This document shows positions 1-12,589 of a DNA stretch of 64,000 bases, one piece after another. This DNA is from Elmis aenea. Its lineage: Eukaryota > Arthropoda > Insecta > Coleoptera > Elmidae. The stretch is from positions 9,262,544 through 9,326,543 of the forward strand of contig OX393582.1 in the NCBI GenBank assembly GCA_947652605.1, in the 5' to 3' direction. Position 1 is the stretch's first letter; the number at the start of each line of letters is the position of its first letter. Position numbers and translations under genes: made by a program. The notes below the pieces were generated by a model, which saw nothing but the letters and a program-made list of their open reading frames with translations, did not search any database and was not told the DNA's origin.

Positions 1-77
1 CTACATGATTCTATTTCAAAACTTACGAGCAATATTCGAAGTATGATGACTATCTGGCACAAACGAAGTGCATAAAA

Positions 78-248
78 CAGCAGGTGTATCAAGACCCTCC
101 AACAACTGCTGAAGATATGCAGAACAGGATTCGTGTTGCTTTTAATGGTGTAACCCCCGATATGTTATCAAGGGTGCTAAAGTCCTTCATGCGACATAAT
201 TTTGAACAATTTATACGATACATTCCGGAAAAAAGGGGTAAATTTTAG
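78..248 (+). pseudogene. Tc1/mariner-like transposase, C-terminal remnant
   Basis: The frame from 78 reads through about 56 codons to TAG at 246-248. It begins with a VYQDPPTTAEDMQNRI-type stretch and continues with a TPDMLSRVLKSF-type stretch. Both are typical of the last 60 residues of insect Tc1/mariner (IS630-type) transposases, which cut and paste DNA at TA sites. The catalytic D,D,D/E region is not in the window. The upstream 1-75 segment recurs in direct orientation at 5,912-5,983. The family assignment comes from remembered consensus; the exact clade is uncertain. Confidence 0.6.
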
Positions 249-279
249 CCTAAAATTAAAGTTGCAGCTCTGTTTGTTC

Positions 280-600
280 TTTTGTTTCAAAATTCTTTGA
301 AAAATTACGACTTACCTCCATGGCCGACTTTAAAATATTTCAATTGCCTTGGTAATACTAATAATAATCGAGAAAAAATTTAGGTATAGGACATGCTTAA
401 TAATTTCGAAAGACAATTAAATTCTTTACAAGAAAATGTAAAAATATAACGGGAGTTGTATTTAAGAAAAATGACTTATCGATGTTTAAAGTTTCACAAG
501 TTTGACCAAGCGTAAAAAACACCCTGTATAATATTTTTTAAATGTAGCTGGCGCAAAGTGTTAATTAATCTATTGTCAATCTAATTTTTAATCTATATTA
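280..600 (-). repeat. Dispersed repeat Y, copy 1 (inverted relative to 5,545-5,880)
   Basis: Read as reverse complement this segment aligns with 5,545-5,880. Shared blocks include the one carrying TTGGTCAAACTTGTGAAA and the one carrying TAGATTAATTAACA. One boundary near 515-535 carries the terminal motif ACACCCTGTATA, found at the ends of many elements in this window. It is probably a non-autonomous DNA transposon copy. Confidence 0.55.
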
Positions 601-689
601 AAGTAACGCTACTGGTCGCTGAAATTCGTCAAAAAATTATTAAGACCAAAATAATTAATTTTACTTTTCAGTTACTCAATTTTAAGTTT

Positions 690-835
690 TTTTTCTTATG
701 TGTTCGTTTCTTTTTCATCTACTCTTCTTATCCCTACCACATTTCTTAATAACCGCATTTCTGCAGCCTGTAATCTATTCTCTTGTCCTTTATTCAATAC
801 CAATTCTCAGCCCCATATGTTAATATTGATTTGTA
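690..835 (-). pseudogene. RTE-like non-LTR retrotransposon fragment (reverse transcriptase C-terminus)
   Basis: The reverse complement reads as an LTYGAE segment followed by RLQAAEMRLLRNVVGIRR. This matches the block after the reverse transcriptase palm in RTE-type elements (LTYGxExW..., AAEMRxLRxxxG). The frame is broken and nothing further upstream is recognisable, so this is a short dead remnant. Confidence 0.6.
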
Positions 836-2285
836 AATTGTATTGTATACTGTCATTTTTGTTTCTTTTGATAACTTATTTAATCAGAACATTTTTATGT
901 ATCGCGTTTATAAAAAATAATACAGTGAAACCTCTATATTTGTCAAATTCAATATTTGTCTAACTTTTTTCGTAAAGAAAATCTTAAATTTTCGTCCAAA
1001 AATCCTTTATTCGTCCGGAAATTAAATAAAAAACAGACCACTTATAGCGAAATACAAACTGTGGTTACTGATCTGTTAGAACCCAAGTAGTCTCATTCAA
1101 AAAGTGTAAGCATTTTTAACAACTGATGTTTTTTACTTGGACGTGTTTTCACACATTTTTGGCTCCTGCACCCAAGTGTTAACGTACCATAAGATAAACT
1201 TGATTCATTATGCCACTAGTTCAGCTGTTCCACCAAGCTTATTCTTTAAATAAAATTGAGTTGTTTCATTGCCATTCTTATGGCGAAAAACGCTGAATCA
1301 TTTTTGCACACATAAATTCGTCTCTGTATATTTCATATTGCACCATCCATTACTGCAAATAAAGTAAAAAAATCAAGCAGCCGAATATCAATGATCTAAA
1401 AATTAAACACTATAAAAACTGTCTGCATTACGTGTGTCTGGCTTAAATAAAAATAAACATAAGTTTGGATGAAGTGACGTAAGCGACTTCACAGACTTTT
1501 CAAACTCAACTTTGGTTGAATTAAGTTTCCGTTCTGAAGGAAGTTTATAATAAATTCGTAGTTAAATCATAGAAATATATTCCAAGTACTACATCTGTCG
1601 ATACTTGTCGGTTTCTCTGCGATTAACTTCTTAATCGTTAAGGTCTCTTACGTCCATGGTTTTCCTCACTCCTTGTCTCCATATTTTTTACGTTTTTCTT
1701 TTTTTTCATAAGGTGGTGTGTCCAACTGTTCATTTTCTTTGTTTGTTATCTTATAAAGATATTAAATGTGGCAGTTGGCTGTTGCTAATAAATTACAAGT
1801 GTCGTTTAGTGCCACTGTTAATGCGCATTTATAACTTTAAATTATTCATAATTAATATCCCACGTTTGGTTAATGCAAAATATTCGTCAACTAATGTAAA
1901 CAGTGCCACGCAATCGCATATCATGTTTAATAATAAATAAAACACTCTGAGAAAACATACCTGGGTGCTGTTAAACCAACTCTTTAGTTTAGTTTAGTTT
2001 CAATATTTTAAATACCCATGATATCTTTTTTTTAAATTAAAACCCCAATAGAGTTTATAACAATGCAATCTGGTCTTGGAGACCAATGAGCAGTTTAATT
2101 CTCGCCTAAATTAATACTGTTCAAACTTAGCCTAAAGTTTACCCAATAGTAGTTCATAATTTGCTAATATACAAGTTCACTAATAATTAGTAACGTGCAC
2201 ACTACCGCACAGTCTCTGCTTTTAAACATTTGCTTAAACCAACTCAAGAGGTTTAACCCTTTTAAGTCTTCTTACTAATCCTGTA
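836..2285. other. No gene recognised
   Basis: AT-rich sequence with only short open frames whose composition is not protein-like (Phe/Leu/Ile-rich). I see no splice-bounded exon, transposase motif or long inverted repeat. Confidence 0.5.
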
Positions 2286-2289
2286 GTGT

Positions 2290-2890
2290 CCAGGAGTTGG
2301 ATCGCCTCGAAGTTTACATGGTGATGGAGCCTTTCTTAGTGGCTCTTGGCAAACTTCTTAATGGTGTTAGTAACAGTGTCCATGTTGAGGTCCCGATGTA
2401 TGTCACTATTTCTGCAATACCAAGGTGCATCAGCGATATTCTGTTCCTTAGTGTTTTGTTCTGAAATCTTTGGATGATCTGTGCATTTGGTGCATCCCCA
2501 TAGCTGTATCCCAAATGACCATACAGGCTTTAAAATTTGCTTGTAAAGCAAAAGTTTATTATGTAGGGACAGAGAGGAATTCTTCCCGATTAGCCAGTAC
2601 ATTTTTTAAATTAGATGCCTATTTCTTCCTTTTTTTTTATTGACATAAGCCTTCCATTGAAGCTTAGCGTTCTGTGTAATACCTAAGTATTTTGCTGTGT
2701 AGGAGTATGGAATGTGTTTACTATTTAAATTGATTGGTACATGTTCAATTCTCTTGTTGGTAAAATTGACATGCACTGACTTGGTTTCAAGACATTTTTT
2801 TCTTCTAAGAGCTAAATTACACTTTCCTTGCAATAGACTTTGATAAGAGGTGGGTATAAAACTTAAAAAACTTCGAGTTAACTTATCAGT
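2290..2890 (-). pseudogene. Jockey-like non-LTR reverse transcriptase, C-terminal remnant
   Basis: On the minus strand two overlapping frames together give the region after the catalytic palm of Jockey-like reverse transcriptases. An ESKSVHVNF-type block with YTAKYLGI comes first, then MYWLIGKNSSLSLHNKLLLY, QILKPVWSFGIQLWGC, and finally DIHRDLNMDTV. The frame changes near 2,600 and near 2,450 and the YADD catalytic box is missing, so this is a 5'-truncated, frameshifted copy. A second copy of the same family lies on the plus strand at 35,400-35,620. Confidence 0.75.
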
Positions 2891-4305
2891 AGACCACAAT
2901 TGTTTTTACTGTTAAATTTGTGTTAGGTTATTTGTATTATTGTATTTGACAAATTGACAGTTACTATTATTTAAAGTTTTCATGCAGTAAATTTGTTACT
3001 TAACATACACTGGCTACGGTCAACTACCAGATAGATTCCCTGGTAATAGTTATTCTTTTGTTAGGCTTGTAGTATTTGATGTTCATATAATTTTCATGGA
3101 TCTGCTTGGATTTAATCTTCCATGTAGAGGCTTCTATAATAACAATAATATGAGCCAGCATATTCATTTAAATAGTACAGGAAGTTAAGGGTTTTTTAAT
3201 AAGATTGGATGGAATAATTCATTAAATCTTTACTTACATAATTACAAACTAAGTTTCGTCAGGTTTACCTAAACCGGCATTATTCTTCGTTAGGCACTTT
3301 AAAAGTGCCATAAAAATTGTATCAAGTATGTAAATTAACTTTTCTTGACACAATACTCTTTATTCTACAATCGTTAAATATTCATAGGTAATAAAATGAT
3401 AGTTAATTTTTTTTCACGTGCTCGTTGGGTGTGGTTTGCTTAGAAATCCTTGTTTGTTGTCTCAAATAACGTATTTTATACTTCGTGTGAAGTAACTAAA
3501 ATACCAGATACGGAAATATATCGCAGTATATTAAAATTGAAATCGATACAGATATGGTGGTTGCTTTAAAACCAACAACTTAAATTTACACAGTCTCTTT
3601 GAATTGTTAACTTTACGTTTTGGAAACATATTAAACAATATATGGATTAACTACAGTCATTTCTTTTTTGGTACTAAGTTGTGTACACTCATTCATCACG
3701 AAATTACTTACGTTTCAGAAAAATATCCGATAATTTAGCGATAAAAGACTTCGAAGACTTATACAGTACTAGCCACCCTTGATTAAAAAAAAGATATGTA
3801 GCGAGTATAATAATTTGACTACCCTCAGTAAGTAATGTACTGGTAATTACTTATCTCCTTGCTTAGTTGTACAGTAATTTGGTTACGGTGAACGATTATT
3901 TGTAACGCTGACATTTTGTCACAAAATCTCTCAACCTTGAATAATTGTCACATTTTGTCTGTGGAATTAAGTCAGGCGTTCAGTATACCGTAAGCATTTC
4001 AGTTTGTTAGTTAAGTTTCAATTGAAGTTATTAAATAATGCTGCACTGCACCAGGAATGCTGTAGTAGTAGGTGTTAATAGATTTGATAAGTACAGAATG
4101 GAATGAGAAATTTCAAGAAAAATAGGTGTTGTATAAAATAAATCCCGCGGTTCATTACGTATGGAAAAGATTCTTGTCTCATAGGTGCAGAATTATAAAG
4201 GGAGTTTCAACAAGAAATGTAGAATTTGTTTTTAAATTAAAATTCCAAAGAATTGCGATAGACTTTTTAAATTTCTTTATAGAGTAAAGACATATAGGTA
4301 GATTA
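2891..4305. other. No gene recognised
   Basis: AT-rich intergenic sequence with no protein-like frame, long inverted repeat or tandem array that I could support. Confidence 0.5.
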
Positions 4306-4309
4306 TTTG

Positions 4310-4600
4310 TAAAATAGCACATCATGCAGATGACCGGCTCTTCATACAGACCGCCATCTTTTTCTCGAGTTTTTGGTCATTTTTTCGCAGAGTTCTAGCT
4401 CTATCTCAGCAATAGCAGCTTCGACGTTGGCTTTGAAAGCGTGAATTGACTGTGGATTATTGGTATAGACTTCTCCATTATCATAAACCCAAATAAAAAG
4501 GTCCAATGGTCACAAATCGCCTCATTTTTGTGGCTAATTGATTTTGCCATTTCTTGAAATTAAACGACCTGGGAACTTGGAACGCATATAAGTGATTTCT
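4310..4600 (-). pseudogene. Tc1/mariner-like transposase, C-terminal remnant
   Basis: The reverse complement reads, from about 4,590 downward, an FPGRLISRNG block, a PLDLFIW block, then YTNNPQSIHAFKANVEAAI and AEIELELCEKM. This is the end of an IS630/Tc1-mariner transposase: the region around the last catalytic Asp (PLDLF, usually PLDFF) and the conserved tail. In-frame stops interrupt it at about 4,530. It is a different family from the remnant at 78-248. Confidence 0.7.
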
Positions 4601-5183
4601 CGAGGATTAAGAGATACGTTTATCTTTTTTTCGAGAAATGAAAACTATTGAAAAATCCTAAACAATAACTTTCTGGATATGAGAAAATCTATATCAATAT
4701 ATTATACTATACAGAATTAGTTGATATAATAACTGACTGTAATTAGATATATAAAAAAAAAAAACGAAACTTTTATTTAGAAAACCTCAATGTATATCGC
4801 TTTAGATACTCAGATATTCATATTCCTCTACAGATACTAACAATGTTACACTAACTTAGCATGCTAAGAAACAAATATGAATCATTAATTTTACCTAATA
4901 TAAGCACCGTTGATGCTTTGTGTCATTTCTTAGTATTAAGCGTTGCATTATTGCAAAAAAAAGCTGGTATCTTGAAAGTGGACTTGCATACTGACTTACA
5001 CTGAAGCTTTAACTAAGAATATATCATTTACCTAATCTAGCAACTAAACGACATTATTTTTTTGTGTACTTCATCCACTAGCACATTTAAATATTTGTTT
5101 TCTGTTTCATGAAACGATAAATCTAGGTTACTTTTCACTGGCACTCTACTGCCAAAAAAAAACACATTTTGGTTACATACCTA
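4601..5183. other. No gene recognised
   Basis: AT-rich sequence with A-runs. No coding or structural signal that I can support. Confidence 0.45.
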
Positions 5184-5880
5184 TACAGGGTTGCGAAAAA
5201 GTATGGAAACAGACAAATATCTAAAACATCATTAAAGATACTATAATAAAATTTTGTATCTAAGCGTTATCGTAATTTTCGATTTCGATGAAAATATGAG
5301 GTTGCAATACGACTTCCGGTTCAACCGGAAACGGACAAACTTTGCAATTTTAAAAGGAACATCCTGTATATTTAGACATTTTTGGATTGCTCTTAAGATT
5401 TACTTTAAAAAACGTATAAGGTTATATGGGTCTAAAACCAACCGTTTTCATAAAAGTTAAATTTTTATGAAAATTTTGAACAATACAGCACTTTCAATTT
5501 TTTTTTTAAGTTTTTAAGTTATTTAAAAATACGGTAGAATTATGTTTACAAATTAGATTAACAATAGATTAATTAACAATTTGCGCTAGCTACAGTTTAA
5601 AAATATTAAACAGGCTGTTTTTCACACTTGGTCAAACTTGTGAAAGTTTAAACATCGATAACTCAATTTTCTTAAATACAAAACGCTATATGTTTTTACA
5701 TAGTCCTGTAAAAAATTCGATTGTCTTTCAAAAACGTTCACCAAGTTTTATACCTATAACTAATATTTTGCGAGACATCGCGATTATATTGTAAATTATT
5801 AGGGCAACGTAATATTTTCGAGTAGGCTATGAAGGTAAGGTTAGACAGGATTGTCAAAATGCAAACAGTTCTTAAAGATC
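5184..5880 (+). repeat. Composite repeat: CAGGG-ended element plus repeat Y, copy 2
   Basis: It starts with TATACAGGGTTGCGAAAAAG at 5,182. From 5,545 to 5,880 it is the reverse complement of 280-600, sharing the blocks around TTAATTAACAA and CACTTGGTCAAACTTGTGAA. The open frame inside (5,254-5,460) lacks a recognised domain. I interpret it as nested non-autonomous DNA transposons. Confidence 0.5.
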
Positions 5881-5911
5881 TATGTACACTGCTTTTAATA
5901 AACAGAGATCA

Positions 5912-5983
5912 CTACATGATTCTATTTCAAAACTTACCAGCAATATTCGAAGTATGATGACTATCTGGCACAAACGAAGTACA
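5912..5983 (+). repeat. Direct repeat of window positions 1-72
   Basis: About 70 bp nearly identical to 1-72, with one or two substitutions (CTTACCAGC here against CTTACGAGC there). The first copy is followed by a transposase remnant; this one is not. It is probably a truncated copy of the same element. Confidence 0.75.
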
Positions 5984-6556
5984 TATACATCTCCTCTGTT
6001 ACCAAATAAAAGTATGCATGAGTTCGATAAGGCTTTGTACTAGAATATGTGACACGAATATTAATTTAAATATAAATAACTTATTGCTTTTCCTCGCGTG
6101 TTCATTTTAAGACATAACTGCACCTCGATAATAGTTTCCATATGTTCGTTTAATCGCAGAATTTTTTTTTTTCTTGCTTATCGTGGAGCTAAAAGTAGCT
6201 TAACTATCAGGAATTTTTACCTCTGGTAAATTATTGACATAATTAAAATGATATTATGTTGTATGTAAATAATAACTGCATTCGTCGCCCATCCGTGTAT
6301 TCTGTTCTACTGACCTTATTTTCACATTCATATTTTTAACGATTGGATTAAATTTCCCCGAGATTTCTAAAGAATGGACAACCAGGATGCAACAGCGAAT
6401 TAGTTTGTAACGTGTGTTTCCTAGAAATAAACTTTTATGTGTGCATCATCTCATATTTATATTTAATGCTTAACATACGCGCGTAACATATGGATATAAC
6501 CATGGTAATAGCTGTTAAATTAAGCTGACCAAGCAACTTATAAAACAACTCACTTG
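5984..6556. other. No gene recognised
   Basis: AT-rich sequence without a supported feature. Confidence 0.45.
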
Positions 6557-7000
6557 TACAGGGTGGGCAAATTTCGATGTTTTCATAGAGAATCTCGGTA
6601 ACTGTAAGAGATATCGAAAAACGGACCAGGCATCCTCGATCTCTTTTTTTTTCGAGAAAAAGTTAATGATGAAAACTAAAATAGGTTATCGTCTTTTGTT
6701 TTCCAGTTATCACCGACAACTCGATTTTTCGACTTTTCGTTTTATGACCATATCTCACTTGTTTATGAAAACAAAGAAAAATAACTTTGACGTTCTACGG
6801 GCACTTTTTTGATAAGAATGCAGTGGCGTAGACAATTTCGAAAAAAAAATCCGAAATTCGAGTTGTGACATAGTTGTATTTTTTTAAATAAAACCCAAAG
6901 TTGGCTGTGGCATCACGAGAAAAACGATTTTTTTCCCATTCCAGTGATATACATATATCATGTGGGGTCGATTTATTCATTTTCCTTAAATTACAGCAAA
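6557..7000 (-). repeat. MITE-like segment with a TACAGGGTGG end
   Basis: It begins with TACAGGGTGGGCAAATTTCG at 6,557. The minus-strand text near 6,900-6,980 (SLEWEKNRFSRDA when translated) resembles interior sequence of the element at 46,323-46,962, suggesting the same broad MITE family. I could not find the second terminus, so the right limit is approximate. Confidence 0.4.
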
Positions 7001-9918
7001 TATTAGGTAATTTTTCATAATCTAATGATTGAAATCATCCCACTTTTTCTAATTTTTTGTTGAGTATTCTTTACTAATTGGGAATTTTGATTAAACATGT
7101 TGACGTTGTATATTGCACTTTTATAAATAAAATGTGTTTTTGTACCTAGAAATTGTGGCCCAACTTATTTATAGCCAAATAAAATTAAACAAAGTTAATC
7201 AAATATAATGTATGTTAGTGTTCTGCAGTTCAACTTGTAAATGCACTAAACGTCAAGGCAAGAATCTCATAACATTGTAAATGTTTCGTAATTCATGTCG
7301 AAATAGGTGGCGCCATAAGTGTCAAAACTGAGGTTAATTAAGTTTTACAACAAAATTCCTTAATAACTATGTAGCGCATGATTTAAGCACAACCCAAAAT
7401 ACTGAAAAAAATGGGGTGCTATCTGAGAAGCTAAAAAAACGAATAGTTGTACAATTAAATAAAAAATTAATAAATGTTTACGTATTTGGGTGATTCATTT
7501 ATGGGTATAAAATGTTTAATTAATTAAAAATAACTTATTTTTTGATCATAATTTTTGTTTAACCGGTTTAACAACTGTCGTCTTTTCACCAGCAGCAACA
7601 TTATAAATAAACTTTTGTGTTAAATAAATAAACAAATACGAGGGAGCAGTGGCTTAGCTAGAGTTTGTGCCGCCCGGGGAAATCCCTGAATTTGCCGCAC
7701 CTCTAAATAAGGGTTGCTAACTCTTGATTTTTTCAAAAGCAGGCAGAGATCGACACAAATAAAGGGGGGAAATAAAATGGGAAGTAGGCGATTTTTTTTA
7801 AATTTTAGTATTTCAAACGTGTTTTAATGCAAAGTTAGATAATGTAGAGTACTTTACCATCATCCAAAAATACTGTATTAGGGCAGAACCTTTTCTGATT
7901 TTTATTGTTTTAGTCAGATCGCCCCCCACCCCCACGAAATTATTTTTAATGGGGGTAAAAACTTTTGAATTGACGTACAGCAAATATTGATTGTCTTTTG
8001 TCTCTTCAAATTTGTTGGAACAAATTATTCAACGTTTTTCTTAGAAAAAAAAAAAACTCAAACCAAACTGCAGCTTGCATGCTATTCCACATTAAATTAA
8101 TTAAAACTTATCAAATGCAATTATATTTAACAAAGTAGGAACGGTTCTCATATTTGCATATTAATTATAATGTCAACATAAATAAATATTAAAATATCTC
8201 CCACGTCTGCGCCACTTTTGAAAAAATAAAAAGAGTGCTTTTTTGCTAAAATTCTGTCAGTCGTGTACAAAGCAAATATTTAATTTTCATTGATACGATA
8301 GTACAAAAATTTAAAAAAAAAACGCCGAGACCACCCGCTGTTTTATATATCTTTAGTGTGACTGCTGTCGGGGCACCCAACTCGCAGGGATTTGATCTGG
8401 GTTGCAGTCAGATTTAAGTCAAAGTTTAGCAGATCATGAAATACATTTAAAGTTTCACTTAAAAACTTTTTTTTTGATAAAGTGATAAAGATGGATAAAA
8501 ACCAGCGAATTACGACTTTTAAAGGTTTGAAAGGTTTGTTCCAGAAGCGATTTTTAACTAATTCGTGTACTAGTACATGAACTGGTTAATACACATGCGT
8601 CTACTAAAAACTAATAAATGTATTAATCGATAATCGCTGTCTGAACGCTTTGACGACATCCCTAACCGTAAATGACATTTGTGTCTATTGGGTTCATAAA
8701 AATTTGCACATCTTAAGAAACAAAAACTAACATAGGGTTGGGAGGGCCTTGCAGTATAGCCATCAGAGACCACGTTAGTTGCGAACAGCGCATATGTTTA
8801 AAAATCCCAGCGCTAGTTCATGCCTTCGTTCATGTACTGTTTATACCTTCCGCAAACTAGTTCATAACCTACTCCGATAACTTCTAGAACAACCTTAGTA
8901 GGTCCGATTGACAATCAGAAACGCGATATCGATACTGCGCAGAAGCCTGATAATTTTTTTGGGTAGAGCTCTTTCAAGATAAACTGAACCGCGAAATGAG
9001 CAAAGAAAGGGGATGCCGGTTGAGATGTAGACCTTTCTAAAAACGTTCTATTATTATAGGTTCTAACCCCGTTTAGATACGCGTGGTGGAGCAGTAATTA
9101 AGGCTTTAGACGAGTTGTGGTTTTTGCGTCACAGTTTAGTTTACCTTGAAAGACCTCTAGTTACTCTAGTACATAGCGTTGCTGGTACAAATCGGTAGAT
9201 TACCTACACAAAATGGTCATAGACGAAATTTGTAATTTTGTGTACCTTCGTGTGGTTTTTTGACAGATTTTTTTCTTTATGTTGGCACGTTGTTAAGTTC
9301 GTTACACGTCATAATTATTTCTGAAAATTACTCTTTGTTCCATACGTGTAGTATTTGATTCACAGTATTCAAATCACCTCATTAAAAAACAACCTTTGTT
9401 GAAAAAACATAATTAATGGAATTAAATTTAGCTGTCATTCATAAAAAAATACGAGTCGACAGCCGGGTAAAAAAACGCGTTATTCAGAACTACTAATACC
9501 GATGGTGGATTGGCAACGAATTGTATGTAAAACTATAAAAACCGGTTATAAAAACGGTTCTCTTGGGGGATACAACAAAAAACACATTCCAGAATTTTTG
9601 GTCATTTTTTGTCAGTTGTTTCTCAAACGAAGCGGAGCGGGTATACATTGTTTACGCGTCGAAGAAATATGTTCGGGACCAACTTCCTAAAATAAAAGCA
9701 TTCGCGATGCGGTTTAAAATGCGATTTACCTGTTGAAACCATGCTTAAAGTGCTTGTAGTCATAATCATAAGGCGATTAGAAATGCTTGCATCTTGAGAT
9801 TTAAATTATTTGGGTAATTTAGCTGATTTAAAAATTAAATTTTCAAATGATGCTACTTAGTTTTAAAATTAAATTTAATAACGCCATCTAAAAGTCACGA
9901 GAGCGATTTAAAAAAATA
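7001..9918. other. Intergenic; one hAT-like terminus at about 7,647
   Basis: CAGTGGCTTAGCTAGAG at 7,647, followed by GCCGCCCGGGG, resembles the left end of hAT-type non-autonomous elements, but I could not find its partner. The remainder is AT-rich. The short open frames at 8,570-8,773 and 9,502-9,690 carry no domain I recognise. Confidence 0.4.
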
Positions 9919-9920
9919 TA

Positions 9921-10718
9921 CAGGGTGTCCCAATTATACACCGCCAAAAAGTAGGTGCATATTCCTAAGTGAAAATGATGACCATTTGTCAAATATTTTG
10001 TTATCCAAAAATGCTTCCTTTCAAAGTGTTAGAGACCTCCAAAGTTGCAAGAAAAAAAAAATCAAAAAATCGATTACGTCCTAGCCGTTTAAGCTAGAGC
10101 TATCAAACTTGGCCGAAATGTTTGGGTGTTTCCTATTGACTTTGTCGGATAATTAGAAGGAAAACACGTAATTGGAAGTATGATTTATAGTCAGGTCATC
10201 CGCTTACCATATTCAGAATTTTTTTCTCTGGAATAAAATTGAAAATGTCTTTCGTCCATAAGAAAGTACAAGAGAAAAAAAATCGTCCCTCTTTGTTTTT
10301 TGCTGTAAACGTAGCAGTTTTCGAGAACAGTAGCGCTAAAGATGCATTGACAAACTCTGTTTATACACCGCAAATTTTTTTTTTACTTAACTTAGTTGGC
10401 TAATGTCATGCTTGACTTAAAGCTTGATCGCCTGGTAAGCGGATGACCTGACTATAAATCACACTTCCAATTACGTGTTTTCTTTCTAATTATCCCACAA
10501 AGTCAATGGGAAACACCTAAACATTTCGGCCAAGTTTGATAGCTCGAGCTTTAACGGCTAGGACGTAATCGATTTTTTGATAAATTTTTTTTTAATCTTT
10601 GGAGGTCTCCAACTTTGAAAGGGAGCATTTTCGGATAACAAAATATTTGACAAATGGTCATCATTTTCACTCAGGAATATGCACCTACTTTTTGGCAGTG
10701 TATAATTGGGACACCCTG
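9921..10718. mobile_element. Foldback-type non-autonomous DNA element with about 290-bp inverted repeats
   Basis: The ends are CAGGGTGTCCCAATTATACA on the left and its reverse complement on the right. The left arm (9,921-10,205) and right arm (about 10,430-10,718) match over nearly their whole length with a few mismatches, leaving a spacer of about 225 bp. TATA flanks both ends, consistent with a TA target duplication and therefore with Tc1/mariner-type mobilisation. No open frame inside has a domain. The arms are similar enough to suggest a fairly recent insertion. Confidence 0.85.
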
Positions 10719-10985
10719 TATATGAAAATGTTGCGACAAACTTAAATTTTAAAAATGGTGTGTCATATGACATACAACCCACACTTTTAATACATGTATA
10801 TCTACGAATTATTTATTTATTAAATTACACCCAACAGGGGTAAACCCCAATCATAGGGCGACATACAATAATATAGTATACGTAATAATAAATGTAACAT
10901 TATAGGTACTATAAATGTGTGCATTCTGAAAAATCAATTAACAGCCAAAACATTAAAAAAATATTACAAATAAATATATGTGCAT

Positions 10986-12060
10986 TAATTAATACAAAAA
11001 TAAGTCATATTGAACTGGTGCACGTAAAATTAGTAAAGCTTTGTTTTTGAAAGTTGAAACACTACAATTATAAAAAATATCAATGTCTGAAAAAATATTT
11101 GCCACCTTACACATTCTGTACAAAGGTGACACCTGAAGCAAATTAGTACGAGGTTGGTTCAAATAAAATGTACTAGCCCAACGGCTGTTTGATGGAGGCA
11201 CTAAAAAAGAAATTTTGTTTAATAGATCTATAGTGACATAGACTTTGTGATTAACGATTTTCAAAATATACACGTGATCCAGCAAACACCGTCTTCGCTC
11301 AAGGGATATAAGCTGCAATTCACTCACATAGTTTTATAAGATGTTAAATATGGATAAAGACCAGTCTGTTTAAAAATTATATAACGTACGAACCGTTTTT
11401 GAACGGCTTCTATTTGTTTTATATAGATTTCATAAAAAGGATTCCATATGACAGAAGCATATTCCAATTTGCTTCTCACAAAACAATTGTACAGAAAATA
11501 AAAAGAGCTAACATGTTTAAAGTGAATAGTGTTCCGCAATACGAACCCCAATGATCTAAGTGCTGCCTCTGTACTTTTACGTATATGTTCAGCAAAATTT
11601 AATTTTGGGTCAAACATAACTCCTAAATCGTTAATTTTCGTTTTCCTTCCCATCAAAATGTCTTTCATTGTATACTGAAACATTATTGGACTATGCTTCC
11701 TGTGATATGATACCACCGAGCATTTAGCAATGTTAAAGTGCAACTTATTTTCCATGCTCCATTGATATATATTGTTAATGTCATTTTGTAGAGACTCACA
11801 ATCACTGACTGATCTCACATTTAACCATAATTTTAGGTCATCTGCAAAAACTAAATTACTAGAGTACTTTATGGATAGTGGCAAGTCGTTAATAAAAAGT
11901 AAAAATAATAGTGGACCGAGATTAGAACCTTGGGGTACCCCTGAACTAACTTTATATTTGAAAGAATAGCATACTGAACTCTGTTTGTTAAATAAGAACG
12001 AACAAGATCAAGTAATTTTAAAGAGAATCCAAACGAATGAAGTTTATTTAACAAGATTAT
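10986..12060 (-). pseudogene. Jockey/CR1-like non-LTR retrotransposon, 5'-truncated reverse transcriptase
   Basis: This encodes the second half of a non-LTR reverse transcriptase, which makes cDNA at the target site. Reading down the minus strand: a VRSYLTNRVQYA block (about 12,000), the SGVPQGSNLGPLLF box (about 11,940), then FADDLKLW with the catalytic Asp pair (about 11,840). The thumb follows with LGVMFDPKLNF and YASVIWNP, ending with an RRCLLDHVYILKI tail. The coding frame changes near 11,955 (just before SGVPQG) and near 11,325, so it is not functional. The fingers domain, endonuclease and first ORF are missing. Confidence 0.88.
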
Positions 12061-12074
12061 TGAGAATATGAAAA

Positions 12075-12585
12075 TACTGTTGAGTTGTGCTGACTTTTTT
12101 ACATGTTTTTCTGTGCTGCGCTAGCTTTTTTATGTCTTTCCATTTGATGTTTCTTTCCGTTGCTACTTTTTTAACTTCGTCTTGCCAGGTTTTTCTCGGT
12201 CTACCTCTTTTGTTTTTCCTCTATGATCTTGCTTCATAGGCTTTTCTGGTTACCTTTCTTCTTACATTCTATAAATGTGACCCAGCCATCCCCTCTCTTG
12301 TATTATTGTTTCAACTGATTTTATCTTTAATTGTTCTCTATATGTTTCGTTTCTGATTCTTTTTTGGTTTTTCCTTGGATTTTTCTTCGAAATCCCATTT
12401 CAGCTGCATTCAATCGGCTGCTATTTTAATTTGTGAGTGTCCACGTTTCACTTGCGTATAAAAGTACCAGAGACTACCTTTTTTACCACTTCCACTTTTG
12501 TTCGTTTTGGGACTTCTCTCTTTCCAAAAAATTTTCTTAAACTGTTCTTCCCACATTTTCTGTTTTTTCGCTTTCTTCATTTTTC
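12075..12585 (-). pseudogene. RTE-like retrotransposon C-terminus, family A
   Basis: The reverse complement gives, with frame changes, a RLNAAEMGF block, a KKRIRNETYREQLKI block, a WLGH block, and a GKTKE/REKPGKT block. These follow the reverse transcriptase core in RTE-type elements. The same family appears on the plus strand at 27,370-27,905 with matching KDRIRNETYREQLKI text. Multiple frameshifts show it is dead. Confidence 0.7.
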
Positions 12586-12589
12586 TTTA

